Source: Reyranella sp.
GTDB taxonomy: Bacteria; Pseudomonadota; Alphaproteobacteria; Reyranellales; Reyranellaceae
Length of the DNA stretch: 7,006 nt
Assembly (NCBI GenBank): GCA_016780605.1
Contig: JADHLS010000264.1
Coordinates: forward strand, 1 to 7,006
Direction of reading: 5' to 3'
The stretch's first letter is position 1. Each line of letters starts with the position of its first letter. Below, in pieces: positions 1 through 5,170 of this stretch. The notes beneath the pieces are model-generated. The model was not told the origin of the DNA. It did no database searches and saw only the letters and a program-made list of their open reading frames with translations. A program made the translations under genes and the position numbers.

Positions 1-1
1 G

Positions 2-760
2 CTGATCGGCATCGCCGCGGCGTCCCAGGCCGATCGCACCGGCGCGATACCGCTGCTTCTGGCGCAGGCGATCCTGGTGATCGTGGGCTCCGTCGCGGTG
101 TGGCGATTGCCCGACCCGCCGCCGCATCCGCCCGCCCAGCATCCGAGCTTCTGGCGCAGCATCGGCGACGGCATCGTCGAGGCGGCGCGCTCGGAGCAGA
201 TGTGGCCGGTGCTGCTGCTCAACTTCGGCATCGGCGTGTTCTATGTCGGCCCGTTCATGGCCGTCCTGCCGCTGGTCGTACGCGACGTCTATCACGGCGG
301 CGCGGCCGAGATCGCCTACATCAACCTGGCCTTCTGGGCCGGCACCATCGTCGCAGCCTTCGCCTTTGCCGGGCTGGCGCGCCGGCTGTTACGGCGCGGC
401 CGGCTGGTGCTCTCGGCAGTGTCGGTCGGCGCGGTGATCCTGTTCGCCATGGCGCTGCATCCGCCGTTCCTGGTGTTCAACGCCCTTTGCTTCATCTGGG
501 GCCTGGGGGCGGGCATCACGCTGACCCAAGGGCGCACCATCCTGCAGATCGTGGCGCCGGCCACGCATCGCGCGCGTCTGATGGCGCTGTTCCAGCTCGG
601 GATCGGCGGTGGCGGTCCGATCGGCGCCTTCATTGCGGGCTCGCTGGCGGCCGTGCTGGGGCTGAAGCTCGCCATGGTCCTGCCGGCGATCGCCATGGCT
701 GTAATGATCGCCATGGTCCTGGCCTTCTCCCGCATCTGGACGATGCGCACGGTGGAGTAG
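2..760 (+). CDS. MFS transporter, C-terminal part (5' end outside window)
   Basis: The reading frame is open from the window edge, so the gene starts upstream; the visible part is 252 residues and ends in TAG at 758-760. It is strongly hydrophobic, with membrane segments at about residues 16-36, 68-92, 106-127, 137-152, 157-177, 196-219 and 222-242. A basic loop (ARRLLRRGR, about 127-135) separates two of them, as in the C-terminal half of major facilitator proteins. The stretch TQGRTILQIVAPATHRARLM followed by a Gly-rich segment (LGIGGGGPIGAF) resembles the EntS-like MFS_3 exporters, whose members export siderophores or drugs. I infer a proton-driven exporter of the inner membrane; the substrate cannot be told. 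It converges on hemA and shows no operon partner here. An internal GTG at 77 is not a likely start, because coding sequence continues upstream of it. Confidence 0.85.
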   Translation: MIGIAAASQADRTGAIPLLLAQAILVIVGSVAVWRLPDPPPHPPAQHPSFWRSIGDGIVEAARSEQMWPVLLLNFGIGVFYVGPFMAVLPLVVRDVYHGGAAEIAYINLAFWAGTIVAAFAFAGLARRLLRRGRLVLSAVSVGAVILFAMALHPPFLVFNALCFIWGLGAGITLTQGRTILQIVAPATHRARLMALFQLGIGGGGPIGAFIAGSLAAVLGLKLAMVLPAIAMAVMIAMVLAFSRIWTMRTVE

Positions 761-778
761 CTGGGGGCGCGTCCCCAG
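761..778. terminator. Short hairpin between convergent MFS and hemA genes
   Basis: The whole 20-bp gap between the two stop codons is nearly filled by CTGGGG-gcgcgt-CCCCAG, with perfect 6-bp arms at 761-766 and 773-778 and a possible G-T closing pair. Being symmetric, it could stop transcription from both sides. There is no T-run after it on either strand, so it may only be a weak or Rho-assisted terminator, or a 3'-end stabiliser. Confidence 0.4.
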
Positions 779-780
779 CG

Positions 781-2001
781 CTATTCAGCCGCCTGGCGCA
801 AACCGAGGCCGAGCGTCTGCCAGACGTCCTGCAGCGCGGACACCAGCCGCGCCATGTCGTCGTCGCCGTGCAGCGGCGTCGGCGTGAGGCGCAGCCGTTC
901 GGTACCGCGCGGCACGGTCGGGTAGTTGATTGGCTGGACGTAGATCGAATGGCGGTCCATCAGGAGGTCGGTCGCCTGCTTGGCGAGCGCAGCGTCGCCC
1001 ACGAACACTGGCACGATGTGCGTGACCGACGGCATCACCGGCAGGCCGGCCGCCGCCAGGTGGCGCTTCAGCGTCGCCGCGCGCTCCTGGTGACGCACCC
1101 TGAGCTCGGGATGCGCGGTGACGTAGCGGATGCTGGCCAGCGCCGCGCCGGCGATGGCGGGCGGCATCGAGGTCGAGAAGATGAAGCCCGAGCCGCAGGA
1201 GCGCACGAAGTCGACGGTGGCCGCAGTCGAGGCGATGTAGCCGCCGACCACGCCGAACGCCTTGGCGAGCGTGCCCTGGACGATGTCGACCTTGTCGAGC
1301 GCCCCGTCGCGCTCGGCCACGCCGGCGCCGCGCGCGCCGTACATGCCGACCGCATGGACCTCGTCGAGATAGGCGAGCGCGCCGTAACGATGCGCGAGGT
1401 CGCAGAGCTCATCGATCGGCGAGACGTCGCCGTCCATCGAGTAGACCGATTCGAACGCCACGATCTTCGGCGTCGAGGGATCGGATGCCTTCAGGAGCTC
1501 CTCGAGATGGGCGAGGTCGTTGTGGCGGAAGATGCGTCGCACCGCGCCTGAGTGGCGGATGCCCGCGATCATCGAGGCGTGGTTGAAAGCATCGGAATAG
1601 AGCTCGCAGCCCGGCAGCATGGCGCCCAGCGTCTGCAGCGTCGTTTCGTTGGCGACGTAGCCCGAGGTGAAGACCAGCGCCGCTTCCTTGGCGTGCAGGG
1701 TCGCAAGCTCGCGCTCCAGCGCCACATGCAGCGTATTGGTGCCCGAGATGTTGCGCGTGCCGCCGGCGCCCGAGCCCTGCGCGCCGATCGCGGCCTGCAT
1801 GGCCTCGATGACCACCGGATGCTGGCCCATGGCAAGGTAATCGTTGGAGCACCACACCGTGACGTCGCGCACCGTGCCGTCCTGGTGGAAGCGCGCCCGC
1901 GGGAACGCGCCGGCAATGCGCTCGAGCTCGGCGAAGACGCGATAGCGCCCCTCGTCGTGCAGCCGACGCAAATGACCGGCGAAGAATGCCTCGTAATCCA
2001 T
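781..2001 (-). CDS. hemA: 5-aminolevulinate synthase (ALAS)
   Basis: Condenses glycine with succinyl-CoA to 5-aminolevulinate, the first committed step of haem synthesis in alphaproteobacteria; PLP enzyme of the alpha-oxoamine synthase family, cytoplasmic. The 406-residue product begins MDYEAFF and matches the family's usual length and ends. Visible landmarks: VWCSNDYLAMGQHP (49-62), GSGAGGTRNISGT (76-88), FNHASM (139-144, His141), AFESVYSMDGD (182-192), YLDEVHAVGMYG (211-222, with Asp213 and His216 for PLP), GTLAKAFG (243-250, Lys247 as the Schiff-base lysine), and the C-terminal YVQPINYPTVPRGTERLR. The ATG at 2001 is chosen because homologues start here and AGGA lies just upstream. The frame stays open to an ATG at 2106 (35 more residues), but that stretch shows no family similarity and would overlap the predicted promoter. 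No Cys-Pro haem-regulatory motif is seen. It is probably transcribed alone and controlled by the FNR/FixK-type box at 2089-2102. Confidence 0.97.
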   Translation of the reverse strand: MDYEAFFAGHLRRLHDEGRYRVFAELERIAGAFPRARFHQDGTVRDVTVWCSNDYLAMGQHPVVIEAMQAAIGAQGSGAGGTRNISGTNTLHVALERELATLHAKEAALVFTSGYVANETTLQTLGAMLPGCELYSDAFNHASMIAGIRHSGAVRRIFRHNDLAHLEELLKASDPSTPKIVAFESVYSMDGDVSPIDELCDLAHRYGALAYLDEVHAVGMYGARGAGVAERDGALDKVDIVQGTLAKAFGVVGGYIASTAATVDFVRSCGSGFIFSTSMPPAIAGAALASIRYVTAHPELRVRHQERAATLKRHLAAAGLPVMPSVTHIVPVFVGDAALAKQATDLLMDRHSIYVQPINYPTVPRGTERLRLTPTPLHGDDDMARLVSALQDVWQTLGLGLRQAAE

Positions 2002-2013
2002 TGGTCCTGGGTT

Positions 2014-2028
2014 CTCCCGCAGCGGGAG
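2014..2028. promoter_or_regulatory. Perfect palindrome in the hemA leader, next to the start codon
   Basis: CTCCCGC-a-GCGGGAG has 7-bp perfect arms (6 bp plus a 3-nt loop as an RNA hairpin). It ends 12 bases before the hemA ATG at 2001. On the hemA strand the right arm carries GGGAG, a purine stretch that could help ribosome binding, so folding could affect translation start. It could equally be a DNA operator. The palindrome is seen directly; the function is inference. Confidence 0.4.
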
Positions 2029-2053
2029 TTTAATCGGCTTTAAGTGCGTCATG

Positions 2054-2065
2054 AGAAGCATTTTG
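2054..2065 (-). promoter_or_regulatory. Candidate hemA -10 element and transcription start
   Basis: On the minus strand, CAAAAT at 2065-2060 matches the -10 consensus at 4 of 6 positions. A start about 6 bases downstream, near 2054, would place the centre of the FNR/FixK-type box (2095.5) at -41.5, the usual activating position for this regulator family. That start would exclude the longer hemA frame beginning at 2106. The -10 match itself is weak, so the spacing carries the argument. Confidence 0.35.
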
Positions 2066-2088
2066 GTCGCGGGCCTGCATTCGCGTCG

Positions 2089-2102
2089 TTGAGAGAGATC
2101 AA
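2089..2102. promoter_or_regulatory. FNR/FixK-type box (anaerobox) upstream of hemA
   Basis: TTGAGAGAGATCAA fits TTGA-N6-TCAA exactly and the fuller FNR consensus TTGAT-N4-ATCAA at 9 of 10 defined positions. Oxygen-responsive activation of hemA through such boxes is established in alphaproteobacteria (FnrL in Rhodobacter, FixK2 in Bradyrhizobium). Its centre lies 94 bp upstream of the hemA ATG and about 177 bp upstream of the divergent ferritin-like gene, so it could serve either or both. Which CRP/FNR-family protein binds it cannot be read from this window. Confidence 0.72.
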
Positions 2103-2123
2103 ACACAACCGTGTGAGGCGTCT

Positions 2124-2142
2124 ATTGCGAATGCATCGCAAT
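2124..2142. promoter_or_regulatory. Palindromic operator candidate upstream of the ferritin-like gene
   Basis: ATTGCGA-atgca-TCGCAAT is a perfect 7+7-bp dyad with a 5-bp spacer, 19 bp in all, in non-coding DNA. It overlaps the TTGCGA (2125-2130) of a possible promoter reading right, with AATAGT at 2147-2152 after a 16-bp spacer; each element matches consensus at 4 of 6 positions. A regulator bound here would block that -35 region. The 19-bp span and the TGCATC hexamer inside it recall Fur-type sites, but I cannot assign a regulator. Confidence 0.45.
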
Positions 2143-2226
2143 CGCGAATAGTGATCGCGCCTGTCTCACCGAGGCGTGACGCACGGTGATCGATCCATCA
2201 GCGCCGGCGCACGCGTAGGTGGGGCA

Positions 2227-2249
2227 CGAACGGAGCAAGCGCTCCTTCG
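2227..2249 (+). promoter_or_regulatory. Leader hairpin before the ferritin-like gene
   Basis: CGAA-(c)-GGAGC-AAGC-GCTCC-TTCG gives a nine-pair stem with one bulged C and a 4-nt loop. It ends about 10 bases before the strong AAGGAGA ribosome-binding site. It may stabilise the mRNA or adjust ribosome access. No known riboswitch fold is recognised. Confidence 0.35.
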
Positions 2250-2259
2250 CGGACAACAC

Positions 2260-2266
2260 AAGGAGA
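2260..2266 (+). promoter_or_regulatory. Ribosome-binding site that fixes a GTG start
   Basis: AAGGAGA lies 6 bases before GTG at 2273. It supports that start over the in-frame upstream GTG at 2219, which lacks a good site, and over ATG at 2282, which would be too far away. Confidence 0.8.
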
Positions 2267-2272
2267 CCTCAC

Positions 2273-2836
2273 GTGACCCAGATGATCGATCTTCGCCGCC
2301 GCGGCGTGCTGCTGTCGGCCTCGGCCGTGGCGCTGATGGCCGGTTACGAGAAGATGGCCTTTGCCCAAGGCAACGGCGCAGCCAGCGCCAACGACGTCGG
2401 CATTCTCAACACTGCGCTGGCGCTCGAGAACGAGGCGATCAGCGCCTATCAGCTCGGCGCCCAGAGCGGGCTCCTGCAGAAGCCGGTGCTCGAGGTGGCT
2501 GTCCTGTTCCAGAGCCATCACAAGGAGCATCGCGACGCGCTGATCGCCACCATCCGCAAGCTCGGCGGCACGCCGGTGGCGGCCAAGAGCGATGCGGAGG
2601 TGGCGAAAGCGCTGAACGCGTCGGCGCTCAAGACCCAGACCGACGTGCTGCGCCTGGCGCAGCGCCTCGAGAAGGGCGCGGCCAACGCCTATATCGGCGT
2701 CATCCCGTCCTTCGGTGACCGCAACCTCGCCCAGATCTCGGCGCGGCTCGCGGCCGACGAGGTCATGCATTGGACGGCGCTCAGCGGGGCGCTGCAGGAT
2801 CCGTTGCCGGCCAAGGCGCTGAGCTTCGGGGCGTGA
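2273..2836 (+). CDS. Tat-exported ferritin-like domain protein
   Basis: The product is 187 residues from a GTG start set by a strong AAGGAGA site. The N-terminus has a twin-arginine-type export signal: RRRGVLL (8-14), a hydrophobic stretch to about residue 24, and a likely cut after AFA (29-31). The mature part is predicted as a four-helix bundle with ferritin-like spacing of metal ligands: Glu52/Glu54 in ALENEAISAY, Glu85-His86 in HHKEHRD, Glu133 in RLEKGAANAY, and Glu163 with His166 in ADEVMHW. This repeats an E...E(x)H pattern, as in the Ferritin_2/DUF4439-like group, whose biochemical role is poorly known. Export with a folded metal site would suit the Tat route. The stop overlaps the start of the cytochrome c gene, so the two are probably translated together, and I infer a periplasmic redox or metal-handling pair. 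Iron storage in a 24-mer cage is not implied. Alternative: a structural stress protein without bound metal. Confidence 0.82.
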   Translation: MTQMIDLRRRGVLLSASAVALMAGYEKMAFAQGNGAASANDVGILNTALALENEAISAYQLGAQSGLLQKPVLEVAVLFQSHHKEHRDALIATIRKLGGTPVAAKSDAEVAKALNASALKTQTDVLRLAQRLEKGAANAYIGVIPSFGDRNLAQISARLAADEVMHWTALSGALQDPLPAKALSFGA

Positions 2837-3207
2837 GGGTGCGTTCGGCATTGTCGCTCGCGGCAATGCTGGCGCGGGCCGCGGCGGTCGATACCGCCGC
2901 CGCGGCCGACGCCCAGCACGGCCAGGAGCTCTACGAATCGCGCTGCGGCGGCTGCCATTCACTCGATGCCAATCGCGTCGGCCCGGCGCATCGCGGCGTC
3001 TATGGCCGCAAGGCGGGTTCGGCGCCGAACTTTGCCTACTCGACGGCGGTGAAGAGCTCGACCGTGGTGTGGGAGGAGAAGACGCTCGATGCCTGGCTCA
3101 CCAACCCGCAGGCGCTGATCCCGGGGCAACGCATGAATTTCCGCGTCGCCGCCGCCGGGGATCGCGCCGATATCATCGCCTACCTGCGCCAGCAGTCCGG
3201 CAAGTGA
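2833..3207 (+). CDS. Small class I c-type cytochrome
   Basis: A mono-haem cytochrome c of the c2-like kind, 124 residues. The covalent haem site is CGGCH (Cys38, Cys41, His42). VGPAHRGVYGRKAG (49-62) corresponds to the usual VGPNLxGxxGRxxG stretch. FAYSTAVKSS and LDAWLTNPQALIPG follow, then Met101 in GQRMNF is the expected sixth ligand, and the C-terminal helix is ADIIAYLRQQ. The GTG start at 2833 overlaps the previous stop as GTGA, suggesting translational coupling; GTG at 2839 is an alternative. Cytochromes c mature in the periplasm, so a Sec signal is expected, but residues 1-27 are weak: Arg15 and Asp20 interrupt the hydrophobic core (SLAAMLARAAAVDTAAAADA). A sequence error, a divergent signal or a different start could explain that. 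Likely role: electron carrier for its ferritin-like neighbour or a respiratory partner. Its stop lies one base from that of the convergent membrane-protein gene. Confidence 0.9.
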   Translation: MRVRSALSLAAMLARAAAVDTAAAADAQHGQELYESRCGGCHSLDANRVGPAHRGVYGRKAGSAPNFAYSTAVKSSTVVWEEKTLDAWLTNPQALIPGQRMNFRVAAAGDRADIIAYLRQQSGK

Positions 3208-3208
3208 G

Positions 3209-3544
3209 TCACACGAGCAAGGCCGCGATCAATCCGACGGTGAGGAACAGCGACACCGACAACAACGGCAGGGCGCCCAGCCAGCGCGTCGTCGGCGGCA
3301 GGCCGTCCCAATAGCGCAAGGTCGGATAGGCGGCCCATAGCGCGCACACGAAGCCCAGCAACCAGAAGCCCAGGGCCAGCGGCAGGGCGACGTTGACCTT
3401 GTCTTCGGCAATGCCGCCGACTCCTGCCGCCACGAAGGCGGGCGGCAGGAAGGCGGTGAAGAAGGCCACCGCCCAGATCGCTCGATTTCTGATGCGCTGG
3501 GCGGTCCCAAACGGGGGAGTCCCGAAGGGGGCCGCGCCGGCCAA
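3209..3544 (-). CDS. Unrecognised small membrane protein, three predicted helices
   Basis: I do not recognise the family. The 111-residue product has three hydrophobic stretches long enough to cross the membrane: about 22-44 (AIWAVAFFTAFLPPAFVAAG), 51-72 (NVALPLALGFWLLGFVCALW) and 88-110 (GALPLLSVSLFLTVGLIAAL). Short polar loops separate them, including AEDK and YPTLRYWDGLPPTTR. No ATG is available. TTG at 3544 is chosen because AAGGG lies 7 bases upstream, inside the last codons of the aminotransferase gene, whose stop is only 3 bp away; this implies one transcript and coupled translation. The N-terminus, with PFGTPPFGT, is low-complexity. The hydrophobic pattern, tight spacing and exact packing against the cytochrome stop argue for a real gene. 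It could be an accessory membrane protein or a lineage-specific protein of unknown role. Confidence 0.62.
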   Translation of the reverse strand: MAGAAPFGTPPFGTAQRIRNRAIWAVAFFTAFLPPAFVAAGVGGIAEDKVNVALPLALGFWLLGFVCALWAAYPTLRYWDGLPPTTRWLGALPLLSVSLFLTVGLIAALLV

Positions 3545-3547
3545 GGA

Positions 3548-4957
3548 TCAGCCCTTGAAGTGGCCTTCCGACTTCAGCTCGGCCAGCGCCGCATCCATCG
3601 CCTGGCGCAGGCGGCCGAACAGGTCGGCGAGCTCGGTCTCGTTGATGATCAGCGGCGGGCAGATCGCGACGCGGTCGCCCATGTTGCGGATGAAGAGCCC
3701 GCGCGCCACGGCGTGGTTGTAGACGCGGTTGCCCGCGCCGACCGTCGCCAGGTCGAACGGCGTCTTGGTCTTCTTGTCGGCGACGACCTCCAGCGCGCCC
3801 ATCATGCCGACGCCCATCGCCTCGCCGACCAGCGGATGGTCGGCGAACGACTGGATGTGATTCTGGAAGATCGGGCTCATGCGCTTGGCGTGACCGAACA
3901 GGTCGATCTCGTCGTAGATCTTCTGCGCCTCGAGCGCGACGGCCGCCGCGACCGGATGGCCGGAGTAGGTGAAGCCGTGGCCCCAGGTGCCGATCTTGCT
4001 GCTCTCGCTCGCCAGCGCCTGGTAGACCTTGTCGCTCACCATCACCGCCGAGATCGGCAGGAACGACGCCGACAGCGCCTTGGCGCAGGTCAGGATGTCG
4101 GGCTTGATGTTCATCGTCTGGCTGCCCCAGACATTGCCGGTGCGCCCGAAGCCGCAGATCACCTCGTCGGCGATGAACAGCATGTCGTACTTGCGGCACA
4201 CCGCCTGGATCTTCTCGTAGTAGCCCTTGGGCGGCACGATGACGCCGCCCGCGCCCATCACCGGCTCGCTGATCATGGCGGCGACATGGTCGGCGCCGCC
4301 TTCCTTCAGGATCAGCTCCTCGAGCTCCTGGGCAAGCCGCGTCGTGAACTGGTCCTCGGTCTCGCCGTCCTTGGCGCCGCGATAGTAGTGCGGCGTGCCG
4401 GTGTGGACGACGCCCGCGATCGGCAAGTCGAACGAACGGTGGTTGTGCGGCAGGCCGGTCAGGCTGCCCGAGGCCACGGTGATGCCGTGGTAGCCCTTGA
4501 GCCGCGACACGATCTTCTTCTTGTTGGGCCGGTCCAGCGCATTGTTCATGTACCACACCATCTTCACGACGGTGTCGTTGGCCTCCGAGCCCGAGTTGGC
4601 GAAGAACACCTTCGACATCTCGACCGGCGCCATCTGCTTCAGCTTCTCGGCGAGGTTGATGGCGGGCTCATGGGAGCGCTGGTTGAAGGCGTGATAGAAC
4701 GGCAGCTGCTTCATCTGCTCGTAGGCGACCGTCGCCAGCCGCTCGTTGCTGAAGCCCAGCGCCGCCGACCAAAGGCCGGCCATGCCCTCGATGTATTCCT
4801 TGCCGTCGTCGTCGGTGACGTAGATGCCGCGGCCGCGCACGATGGTGAGCGGGCCGGTTTCCTCGTGCTTCTTGAAGTTGGTGTAGGGGTGCAGGTGGTG
4901 CGCAATATCCCGCGCCGCGTTGGAATTGCCGCGGAAGCTGCGTGAAACGTCATTCAT
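3548..4957 (-). CDS. Class III (omega) PLP-dependent aminotransferase
   Basis: Moves an amino group from an omega-amino acid, amine or diamine to a keto acid, commonly pyruvate in this group; cytoplasmic, 469 residues, full length for the family. Landmarks: HHLHPYTNF (20-28) and RGRGIYVTDDDGKEYIEGMAGLW (41-63) at the N-terminus; FFANSGSEAND (118-128) for the PLP phosphate; YHGIT (156-160); ISEPVMGAGG (229-238); ADEVICGFGRTG (263-274, Asp264 contacting the PLP ring nitrogen); PDILTCAKALS (286-296, Lys293 as the Schiff-base lysine); and HGFTYSGHP (327-335). The N-terminal pattern resembles beta-alanine/putrescine:pyruvate-type transaminases, but substrate cannot be assigned from motifs. ATG at 4957 is chosen for its AGGG site 7 bases upstream; the frame is open to 5077, but those residues are not family-like. 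It is followed 3 bp later by the small membrane-protein gene, and it is divergent from a family 5 binding protein, which suggests catabolism of an imported amino compound. Confidence 0.93.
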   Translation of the reverse strand: MNDVSRSFRGNSNAARDIAHHLHPYTNFKKHEETGPLTIVRGRGIYVTDDDGKEYIEGMAGLWSAALGFSNERLATVAYEQMKQLPFYHAFNQRSHEPAINLAEKLKQMAPVEMSKVFFANSGSEANDTVVKMVWYMNNALDRPNKKKIVSRLKGYHGITVASGSLTGLPHNHRSFDLPIAGVVHTGTPHYYRGAKDGETEDQFTTRLAQELEELILKEGGADHVAAMISEPVMGAGGVIVPPKGYYEKIQAVCRKYDMLFIADEVICGFGRTGNVWGSQTMNIKPDILTCAKALSASFLPISAVMVSDKVYQALASESSKIGTWGHGFTYSGHPVAAAVALEAQKIYDEIDLFGHAKRMSPIFQNHIQSFADHPLVGEAMGVGMMGALEVVADKKTKTPFDLATVGAGNRVYNHAVARGLFIRNMGDRVAICPPLIINETELADLFGRLRQAMDAALAELKSEGHFKG

Positions 4958-5009
4958 GGCCGCACCCTGAGAAAAAATAGTTGGAGCGGCACGATAGCGG
5001 CGCTGCACT

Positions 5010-5030
5010 GTGCATGTCCAACGTATGCAC
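5010..5030. promoter_or_regulatory. Dyad GTGCAT-N9-ATGCAC in the divergent control region
   Basis: Perfect 6-bp arms at 5010-5015 and 5025-5030 lie between the divergent aminotransferase and binding-protein genes. More TGCA cores flank it, at 5004 and 5034, so several half-sites sit within about 35 bp. This is a plausible operator for a regulator of one or both genes, but TGCA is self-complementary and short, so part of the pattern may be chance. Confidence 0.3.
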
Positions 5031-5088
5031 CCATGCAAAAAATTTGGGCAATTGACGCCAAAGCACTCCAGGTGCAACGTGTAGTAGG

Positions 5089-5104
5089 TATGCGCTTGCG
5101 CATA
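5089..5104. promoter_or_regulatory. Perfect 16-bp palindrome upstream of the binding-protein gene
   Basis: TATGCGC-tt-GCGCATA has 7-bp perfect arms and lies 66 bp before the ATG at 5171, where a promoter or operator is expected. The size and symmetry fit a dimeric repressor site (for example LacI- or GntR-like). As RNA it could also form a small leader hairpin. No clear -35/-10 pair was found nearby: TTGACG at 5052 has no good -10 at normal spacing. Confidence 0.45.
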
Positions 5105-5170
5105 GCTTCAGGGAAATCCGGGGAGATCCGGTCGGCGCTGTGGGTGGCGCCCAAAAGGGGTTTTTAGACG

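Noticed and set aside
100..1551. Open frame of 483 codons on the plus strand across MFS and hemA
   Set aside because: It crosses two real genes and a hairpin, and it is Arg/Ala-rich without any recognisable domain.
2002..2106. N-terminal extension of ALAS starting at ATG 2106 or 2052
   Set aside because: The extension lacks resemblance to known ALAS N-termini, and the predicted start of transcription near 2054 would exclude the 2106 ATG.
2191..2200. CGATCCATCA occurs here and again at 6981-6990, each in an intergenic stretch
   Set aside because: A 10-bp match with no symmetry and no shared flanks is within chance plus composition.
3560..4945. Long open frame (461 codons) on the plus strand opposite the aminotransferase gene
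   Set aside because: The product is Arg/Asp/His/Val-rich with no family features, as expected for the antisense of a high-GC gene. The minus-strand protein has full class III motifs.
5044..5062. Sigma-54-like TGGC...TTGC on the minus strand upstream of the aminotransferase
   Set aside because: The GG and GC elements are 8 bases apart rather than the required 10, so it would not be a working -24/-12 promoter.
5063..5075. NtrC-like GCAC-N5-GTGC dyad
   Set aside because: The NtrC consensus has 7 bases between these cores and longer arms; four-base arms are too short to support a call.
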